DNA of 9,714 nt from an uncultured Eubacteriales bacterium (GTDB lineage: Bacteria > Bacillota_A > Clostridia > Oscillospirales > Oscillospiraceae), in the NCBI GenBank assembly GCA_949451265.1, contig CASTQR010000048.1:1-9714 (forward strand), written 5' to 3'. Both the position numbers and the translations under genes were made by a program. Shown one piece after another: positions 6,501 through 9,714 of this stretch. The notes below the pieces were generated by a model. It was not told the origin of the DNA. It ran no database searches and saw only the letters and a program-made list of their open reading frames with translations. Each line of letters opens with the position of its first letter. Positions within the stretch are counted from its first letter, which is position 1.

Positions 6501-6852
6501 CTGTTTGCCCTCCTGTTGTAATCTGCTCCAAAATTCCGGAGAGGATTCCCTCCCCGATCCCCTTCACCCGGATCAGCTCCTCCGGATAGCGGAAGGGGCC
6601 GTGTTCGGCCCGGTAGTCCAGAATGGCCTGGGCCCGGACCTCCCCGATGCCGGGGAGGGTCATGAGCTCCTCCAGCCCGGCGGTGTTCACGTCCACAGCG
6701 TCCGGCGAAACGGCGGCGGTCTCCGGCGGCGTCCGGGTCACCACGCCCAGAGGCTCCATTGATGTGCTTCGCAGGGCGAAGCACATCAGCATGGCGGCAC
6801 AGGCCGCCATGCTGATGGCGATTACCCGCCGCCCGGCGCCTGTCAGCTTCAT
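6478..6852 (-). CDS. ComEA-like helix-hairpin-helix protein, short form
   Basis: 124 residues from ATG at 6852 (GGGGAGG lies 8 bases upstream; a GTG one codon earlier is the alternative). A single hydrophobic segment (about 8-28) anchors the protein, followed by a Pro/Thr-rich linker to about residue 50. A classic pair of helix-hairpin-helix motifs follows: VNTAGLEELMTLPGIGEVRAQAILDYR (55-81) and YPEELIRVKGIGEGILSGI (89-107). This matches the DNA-binding domain of ComEA, which binds incoming double-stranded DNA at the membrane during transformation. It lacks the SLBB domain seen in longer ComEA proteins, and no comEC lies in the window, so a role in competence is not shown. It overlaps the response regulator gene by 23 bp. 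The part of the gene encoding the membrane segment carries two long perfect inverted repeats (6760-6817). Confidence 0.88.
   Translation of the reverse strand: MKLTGAGRRVIAISMAACAAMLMCFALRSTSMEPLGVVTRTPPETAAVSPDAVDVNTAGLEELMTLPGIGEVRAQAILDYRAEHGPFRYPEELIRVKGIGEGILSGILEQITTGGQTDAEDFSG
6760..6788 (-). repeat. Perfect 13-bp inverted repeat inside the comEA-like gene (hairpin B)
   Basis: Arms at 6760-6772 and 6776-6788 (TGATGTGCTTCGC / GCGAAGCACATCA on the plus strand) with a 3-base centre. It lies within codons for the end of the membrane segment, about 65-90 bases after the start codon. Its right arm shares CATCA (6784-6788) with the next inverted repeat, so both hairpins cannot form fully at once. 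Confidence 0.9.
6784..6817 (-). repeat. Perfect 14-bp inverted repeat inside the comEA-like gene (hairpin A)
   Basis: Arms at 6784-6797 and 6804-6817 (CATCAGCATGGCGG / CCGCCATGCTGATG) with a 6-base loop. In the mRNA this hairpin begins about 35 bases after the comEA-like start codon. It competes with the neighbouring 13-bp repeat for the CATCA segment. Confidence 0.9.
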
Positions 6853-6877
6853 CACTGCCGCCTCCCCTCAAGAACCT

Positions 6878-6904
6878 GTATTCCCCGGTTGCGCCGGGGC
6901 ATAC
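6878..6904. promoter_or_regulatory. Operator-like palindrome over the -35 of the carboxypeptidase promoter
   Basis: Arms of 11 bases with one mismatch, GTATTCCCCGG (6878-6888) and CCGGGGCATAC (6894-6904), flank TTGCG. The core CCCCGG/CCGGGG is perfect. The centre is also the candidate -35 of the plus-strand promoter, and the site lies 26 bp upstream of the comEA-like start, in its leader. It could be a repressor site, or an RNA hairpin in the comEA-like leader. No regulator is identified. Confidence 0.5.
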
Positions 6905-6917
6905 TTTCTGATATAAT
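6889..6917 (+). promoter_or_regulatory. Candidate promoter for the D-Ala-D-Ala carboxypeptidase gene
   Basis: -35 TTGCGC (6889-6894), 17-bp spacer, and -10 TATAAT (6912-6917) with an extended TG one base before it (6909-6910). The predicted start is near 6924, giving a leader of about 70 bases before the ATG at 6994. Confidence 0.6.
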
Positions 6918-6965
6918 GGCGTTACCGCGGCCCGCGCCACAGGCCGCCCAAACGCATATCAATTT

Positions 6966-6994
6966 ATTATAGCACAGATGACGGGAGATTCCTA
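6966..6994 (-). promoter_or_regulatory. Candidate promoter for the comEA-like/two-component operon
   Basis: The minus strand has a perfect extended -10, TGC-TATAAT (6974-6966), in an AT-rich island; the -35 (TAGGAA, 6994-6989) is poor. The predicted start near 6959 gives a leader of about 105 bases. It faces the plus-strand promoter, so the first roughly 35 bases of the two transcripts would be complementary. Confidence 0.45.
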
Positions 6995-8370
6995 TGAAAA
7001 AATATCGTTTTCTTTCGCTGCTGCTGGCGGCGTTTCTGGCCCTGTCCCTCACCGCCCCCGCCGCCGCCCTGGACGATCCCCAGCCCCACGCCAAGGCCGC
7101 CATCGTGGTGTACGGGGACACCGGCGAGGTGCTGTACGATTTCAACGCCCATGAGCGGATGTACCCCGCCTCCATCACCAAGATCATGACCTCCCTGGTG
7201 GTGCTGGAGGCGGTGAAAAACGGGGAGATCTCTCTGGACACCCCTGTGACCGCCTCCCGGGAGGCGGTCACCCTGCCCCTGGGCAGCTCCACCGCCGACA
7301 TCAAGGCCGGGGAGACGCTGACCATCGAGCAGCTCCTGTACTGCGATCTGCTGCCCTCCGGCAACGACGCCTGCAATATTCTGGCGGAGGCCCTGGGAGG
7401 CACCACGGCGGAGTTCGTCGCCCGGATGAACGCCAAGGCCCAGGAGCTGGGCATGAAGGACAGCCACTTCACCAACCCCCACGGCCTCCACGACCCGGAG
7501 CACTACACCACCGCCTACGACATCTACCTGATGGCCCGGGCGGCCATGGAGAACGACACCTTCCGGGCCATCGTCCGCTCCCCGTCCTACACCATCCCCG
7601 CCACCAATATGCAGGCCGAGCGCACCATCCACACCACCAACGGCCTGCTGGGGAGCTGGTACTTCACCGGCTACCTCTACGCCAAGGCCATCGGCATCAA
7701 GACGGGGAACACCGAGGAGGCGGGCCGCTGCCTGGCCTCCGCCGCCGTGGACGAGCTGGGCCGCACCTTCTACTGCGTGGTGCTGGGCTCGGAGGTGGTG
7801 GCGGACGAGGCAGGCAACCGGGACTATAAGCACCTGTCCGAGTCCAAGCGCCTGCTGGAGTGGGCGTTCCAGAACTTCAGCCGGGTGACCCTGCTGGACC
7901 AGGACACGGAGGACGTGATGCGGGAGGTCAAGGTCACCCTGTCCGACGAGGGGGACTATGTGCTGGCCAAGCCGGTGGGCGAGATCACCGCCACCATGCC
8001 GTCGGACTACGACCCCAAGAAGGCGGAGCTCCACTTTGCCCTGCCCGACGAGCCCATCGAGGCCCCCATCACCGCCGGGGACAAGCTGGGCACCGTCACC
8101 CTCACCTACGAGGGCCAGGAGTACGGCACCCTGGACATGGTGGCGGCGGACAGCGTGGCCCGGTCGGAGTTCCTGTACACCGTCCAGCAGGTGGAGAGCT
8201 ACTGGGGCAAGTGGTGGGTGAAGGCGGCGGTGATCGGCGGCGCGGCCCTGGTGCTGCTGCTGATCCTCTACATAGCGGTGATCCGGCCCAAGCGGCGCCG
8301 CAGCCGGCGGTACAGCTACTCCGGCGGAGGCGGGCGGCGGAGCCGGCCCCACTACCGGGGCCGCCGGTGA
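6994..8370 (+). CDS. D-alanyl-D-alanine carboxypeptidase (peptidase S11, PBP5/DacF type)
   Basis: 458 residues. It removes the terminal D-Ala from peptidoglycan pentapeptides outside the membrane and so limits cross-linking. A signal peptide spans about 1-25 (LSLTAPAAA, then LDDP). The penicillin-binding catalytic set is complete: Ser60 and Lys63 in ASITK, Ser122 and Asn124 in PSGND, and KTG at 236-238. A PBP5-like C-terminal beta domain covers about 300-392. Unlike the amphipathic anchor of classical PBP5, the C-terminus has a true hydrophobic helix (about 409-430) followed by a 28-residue tail with many Arg/Lys and a GGGG run, predicted to be cytosolic. GGGAG lies six bases before the ATG. 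It diverges from the comEA-like/two-component operon; shared control is possible but unproven. No clear terminator directly follows, and the next strong one is at 8558-8598. Family assignment is very secure, while dacA versus dacF is not decided. Confidence 0.96.
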   Translation: MKKYRFLSLLLAAFLALSLTAPAAALDDPQPHAKAAIVVYGDTGEVLYDFNAHERMYPASITKIMTSLVVLEAVKNGEISLDTPVTASREAVTLPLGSSTADIKAGETLTIEQLLYCDLLPSGNDACNILAEALGGTTAEFVARMNAKAQELGMKDSHFTNPHGLHDPEHYTTAYDIYLMARAAMENDTFRAIVRSPSYTIPATNMQAERTIHTTNGLLGSWYFTGYLYAKAIGIKTGNTEEAGRCLASAAVDELGRTFYCVVLGSEVVADEAGNRDYKHLSESKRLLEWAFQNFSRVTLLDQDTEDVMREVKVTLSDEGDYVLAKPVGEITATMPSDYDPKKAELHFALPDEPIEAPITAGDKLGTVTLTYEGQEYGTLDMVAADSVARSEFLYTVQQVESYWGKWWVKAAVIGGAALVLLLILYIAVIRPKRRRSRRYSYSGGGGRRSRPHYRGRR

Positions 8371-8436
8371 GGAATTTGGGGGCTTTTGGCAAAACCGCGG
8401 GGGTGAAATCGAATTTGGGGGGAGGCTCCCGGTTCA
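8371..8436 (+). other. Spacer after the carboxypeptidase gene with an 11-bp direct repeat
   Basis: This is the first part of a 385-bp stretch without a gene (8371-8755). GAATTTGGGGG occurs at 8372-8382 and again at 8411-8421, 39 bp apart. TTTTGGCAAAA (8384-8394) is a short palindrome, but there is no convincing terminator here. Confidence 0.5.
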
Positions 8437-8475
8437 TTCACAAATACTTCACAAAAGGTTCTTAAATTGTCCAAC
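8437..8475 (+). promoter_or_regulatory. Pho-box-like direct repeats, 11-bp period
   Basis: TTCACA at 8437-8442 and 8448-8453, a weaker TTCTTA at 8459-8464 and a marginal TCCAAC at 8470-8475 occur exactly 11 bp apart. PhoB/PhoP-type regulators of the OmpR family bind tandem TTnACA or TGTCAnA half sites at this spacing. The array lies upstream of an extended -10 at 8493-8501. Two half sites are perfect and two are weak. Confidence 0.55.
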
Positions 8476-8492
8476 ATTCCCCCCTTGCGGTC

Positions 8493-8501
8493 TGGTATTA
8501 T
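8493..8501 (+). promoter_or_regulatory. Extended -10 promoter element for a short transcript
   Basis: TGG-TATTAT, with TG at 8493-8494 and the hexamer at 8496-8501. There is no -35 at the right distance, as expected for an activator-dependent or extended -10 promoter. Predicted start is near 8506-8508. Confidence 0.5.
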
Positions 8502-8506
8502 CATCA

Positions 8507-8600
8507 TGTCAGGAAGAAAGCCAGACAATCTCTATCCTCCCTCTCTCTTTTCTCAAAAAATGAAAGCCCTCCGGCGTAAGCCGGGGGGCCTTTCATTTGT
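8507..8600 (+). ncRNA. Candidate small RNA with CU-rich anti-Shine-Dalgarno stretch
   Basis: A predicted transcript of about 95 bases runs from the extended -10 at 8493-8501 to the terminator hairpin ending at 8598. Between them lies an unstructured pyrimidine stretch (8531-8553, beginning TCTATCCTCCCTCTC) able to pair with GGAGG ribosome binding sites, as the C-rich seeds of Gram-positive small RNAs do. An ATG at 8506 opens a short frame that runs through the terminator with no ribosome binding site, so coding is unlikely. Alternatives are the 3' untranslated end of the carboxypeptidase mRNA, or merely a terminator preceded by a pyrimidine run. No expression evidence. Confidence 0.4.
8558..8598. 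terminator. Strong bidirectional intrinsic terminator
   Basis: AAATGAAAGCCCTCCGGC (8558-8575) pairs with 8580-8598 over 18 bp, with one G-T pair and one bulged C, around a GTAA loop. On the minus strand the stem runs into TTTTTT (8560-8555), an excellent U-tract for transcripts from the ECF gene. On the plus strand the U-rich part is CATTTGTT, which is weaker but usable for the carboxypeptidase or small-RNA transcript. Confidence 0.85.
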
Positions 8601-8755
8601 TCGGGCATTTGCAAAGCGAAAGACGGATGAGGGTGCGCCAAGGGGCTGCGCCCTTTCTCAAACCAGGTGAAGCCAAGCACCGACCGTCCGCCCCCTCACC
8701 CGTCCGCCTTCGGCTGACACCCTCCCCCCGCAGGGGGGAGGGCTGTGCGCCAACT
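8599..8755. repeat. GC-rich intergenic element with strong hairpins
   Basis: There is no gene here. A perfect 10-bp hairpin, CCCTCCCCCC (8720-8729) / GGGGGGAGGG (8733-8742) with a 3-base loop, starts 14 bases beyond the ECF stop (minus strand). Next to it is GTCCGCC-TTC-GGCTGAC (8702-8718, one mismatch), and further on AGGGTGCG / TGCGCCCT (8628-8649). GTCCGCC and CCCTC-type blocks recur within it. The style and the shared GGGCTGCGCCC core at 3321-3331 (minus strand) suggest a REP-like dispersed repeat. It may also fold at the end of the ECF transcript. Confidence 0.55.
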
Positions 8756-9355
8756 TCAGCCGGAGTTCTGGGGCAGGGACAGCTTTTCCTCCAAATGCGC
8801 CGCCTTCAACGCTTTGTGGAGGGCCACGCCCAGGATGGGGGCGAATATGACCGCCACGATGCCGTTGAACAGCGAGAAGGGCAGCTTGCCCAGGGTGGCG
8901 ATCCAGGCCGCGTCGGGGGCCAGGCCCTTCACCAGCAGGCCGTTGTAGAGGAAGCACTTCACCATGTAGACCGCGATGTAGCTCACCGCCGCCGCGCCGC
9001 TGGCCACGGCTTCGTGCACGTAATTGCTCTTACCTTTGAACACCTTGAAGTACACCGCCCCGGCTACCACGCCGTACAGCCCCTTGGTGAGGAAGGTGAT
9101 GGGGGCCTCCATGATGCGCAGGGGGTCGAACAGGTCGAAGATGGCGGAGCCCATACCCGCCGCCAGCCCGCCCCACCAGGGCCCCAGCAGCAGCCCGGAC
9201 AGGGCGCACATCACGTTCCCCAGGTGGAACCGGTTGGTGCCCAGGGGGGAGGGGATCTGGATATCCGGTATCTTGGAGCCCACCGCCACCAGGGCGGCCA
9301 TAGCCGCCGCCATGCACAGCATGGTGAGGGCCCGTCTGCATTTTGATTCGTTCAT
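8756..9355 (-). CDS. ECF transporter S component (substrate-binding membrane protein)
   Basis: 199 residues from ATG at 9355, chosen over upstream in-frame starts because AAGGAG lies 9 bases before it and the family N-terminus begins here. Five to six membrane helices. Family features in order: an Ala-rich helix 1 with VAVGSKIPDIQIPSPLG (24-40), HLGNVMCALSGLLLGPWWGGLAAGMGSAIFDL (44-75), PITFLTKGLYGVVAGAVYFKVF (85-106), and later helices ending near residue 183. S components bind a vitamin or related micronutrient and use a shared EcfA/EcfA'/EcfT energising module, which is not in the window and is usually encoded elsewhere for this group. The substrate cannot be read from sequence. The divergent GntR/MocR-type gene suggests, weakly, a vitamin B6-related compound. 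The leader is only about 40 bases, so there is no room for a riboswitch. The transcript should end at the hairpins at 8720-8742 or 8558-8598. Confidence 0.88.
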   Translation of the reverse strand: MNESKCRRALTMLCMAAAMAALVAVGSKIPDIQIPSPLGTNRFHLGNVMCALSGLLLGPWWGGLAAGMGSAIFDLFDPLRIMEAPITFLTKGLYGVVAGAVYFKVFKGKSNYVHEAVASGAAAVSYIAVYMVKCFLYNGLLVKGLAPDAAWIATLGKLPFSLFNGIVAVIFAPILGVALHKALKAAHLEEKLSLPQNSG

Positions 9356-9378
9356 CGCTGGCAACTCCTTCCAGGGCC

Positions 9379-9408
9379 TTGACGGCCCCTTGGTCTTGGT
9401 GCTATTAT
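9379..9408 (+). promoter_or_regulatory. Candidate promoter for the GntR/MocR-type gene
   Basis: -35 TTGACG (9379-9384), 18-bp spacer, -10 TATTAT (9403-9408). The predicted start near 9415 gives a leader of about 83 bases. Its -10 coincides with the minus-strand -10 of the ECF gene. Confidence 0.55.
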
Positions 9409-9432
9409 AGGCAAAACTGGCATTGCTTCCAG
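9404..9432 (-). promoter_or_regulatory. Candidate promoter for the ECF S component gene
   Basis: Perfect -10 TATAAT (9409-9404) with a weak -35 CTGGAA (9432-9427) at 17 bp. The predicted start near 9398 gives a leader of about 42 bases. The weak -35 and the inverted repeat across it suggest control by a regulator. Confidence 0.6.
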
Positions 9433-9441
9433 CCCCAGTTT
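9414..9441. promoter_or_regulatory. Inverted repeat, candidate regulator operator between the divergent genes
   Basis: AAACTGG (9414-9420) and CCAGTTT (9435-9441) form perfect 7-bp arms with centres 21 bp apart, two helical turns. A partial half site, CAGTT, recurs at 9460-9464. The arms straddle the weak -35 of the ECF promoter and the start region of the regulator promoter, so one bound protein could control both genes. Confidence 0.5.
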
Positions 9442-9497
9442 CCATCTTTTTTATGGGGTCAGTTGAGTATGCCCGGATTAGATTGGAGGCGCCCCCC

Positions 9498-9714
9498 ATG
9501 GCTGAGTCCTTCCCCTTGCCCGTGTTCGGCGGGAACACGCCCCTCTATGACCAGCTCTATCGCCACATCGCCGGGGCCATCCAATCCGGGGCCCTGTCCC
9601 CCGGGGCCAGGCTGCCCTCCAAGCGGCGGATGTCCGCCCTGGCGGGGGTCAGCATGAGTACGGTGGAGACGGCCTATTCCCTGCTGGCGGCGGAGGGCTA
9701 CGTGCTGGCAAAGC
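9498..9714 (+). CDS. GntR-family regulator, probably MocR/PdxR type; 3' end outside window
   Basis: The first 72 codons of a plus-strand gene; GGAGG lies 8 bases before the ATG. Residues 15-30 (PLYDQLYRHIAGAIQS) and 33-72 (LSPGARLPSKRRMSALAGVSMSTVETAYSLLAAEGYVLAK) are a typical GntR winged helix-turn-helix, with the recognition helix at about 52-64. The form PLYxQLYxxI..AI.SG.L.PG.RLPSxR with the Val-Ser-x-x-Thr-Val-x-x-Ala-Tyr pattern is characteristic of MocR proteins, in which this domain is fused to an aminotransferase-like domain that binds pyridoxal phosphate. That domain would lie beyond the window, so the subfamily call is provisional. MocR proteins commonly control the gene divergent from them, here the ECF S component. 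Confidence 0.82.
   Translation, partial: MAESFPLPVFGGNTPLYDQLYRHIAGAIQSGALSPGARLPSKRRMSALAGVSMSTVETAYSLLAAEGYVLAK

Noticed and set aside
6967..8352. Long minus-strand open frame (461 codons) opposite the carboxypeptidase gene
   Set aside because: Same antisense effect: Gly/Val/His/Gln-rich with no domain, while the plus strand encodes a complete penicillin-binding enzyme.
8437..8464. CRISPR or iteron array
   Set aside because: Only two perfect hexamers with an 11-bp period; far too short for CRISPR, and no replication gene is nearby.
8467..8670. Short plus-strand frame after the carboxypeptidase gene
   Set aside because: Its start is a non-ATG codon without a ribosome binding site, and the frame runs through a strong terminator hairpin.
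9356..9497. Riboswitch upstream of the ECF S component (thiamine, riboflavin, cobalamin or similar)
   Set aside because: The predicted leader is only about 42 bases and no known aptamer core is recognisable.
9356..9538. Upstream extension of the ECF gene to 9538
   Set aside because: The extra 61 codons cross the promoter and the regulator start; the family N-terminus and AAGGAG site place the start at 9355.

Overview
The window looks like chromosome from a high-GC Gram-positive gut bacterium of the Clostridia, most likely the Oscillospiraceae (Flavonifractor/Lawsonibacter-like). The grounds are strong GGAGG-type ribosome binding sites, very GC-rich third codon positions, and the gene families present: a membrane-tailed MerR, a WalR/PhoP-like two-component pair, a GerMN lipoprotein and an ECF S component. 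The genus is a guess. No phage, IS, CRISPR, tRNA or rRNA gene is visible.

Left block (1-3260, all minus strand): an apparent five-gene operon read right to left from a MerR-type promoter with a 19-bp spacer and a perfect 9-bp dyad. It encodes a membrane-anchored MerR regulator, a YbjQ-family protein, a DUF1648 membrane protein, an ABC ATPase and a large ABC permease that runs off the left edge. The first three genes overlap one another, the ATPase follows after 54 bp, and the permease overlaps the ATPase. The permease has one in-frame TAG at codon 57, after which the same frame stays open for 343 more codons.

Middle block (3349-6974, minus strand): a ComEA-like helix-hairpin-helix protein, an OmpR-family response regulator, a sensor histidine kinase and a lipoprotein with two GerMN domains. 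The regulator-kinase-GerMN order resembles mtrA-mtrB-lpqB of Actinobacteria. A structured GC-rich element of about 125 bp separates regulator and kinase. The start of the comEA-like gene carries two long, overlapping, mutually exclusive inverted repeats.

Right block (6994-8370, plus): a D-Ala-D-Ala carboxypeptidase (PBP5/DacF type) with a C-terminal membrane anchor and a very basic tail. It is divergent from the comEA-like gene, and the two candidate promoters face each other. The 385-bp stretch 8371-8755 has no gene. It holds 11-bp-spaced TTCACA repeats (Pho-box-like), an extended -10, a CU-rich stretch, a strong bidirectional terminator (together a candidate small RNA), and a GC-rich hairpin repeat.

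Right end: an ECF transporter S component (minus) and the N-terminus of a GntR/MocR-type regulator (plus) diverge from a 142-bp region. There, one symmetric -10 hexamer seems to serve both directions beside a 7-bp inverted repeat. The best leads are the amber codon in the permease, the hairpin pair inside the comEA-like gene, the candidate small RNA, and the regulator/ECF module.
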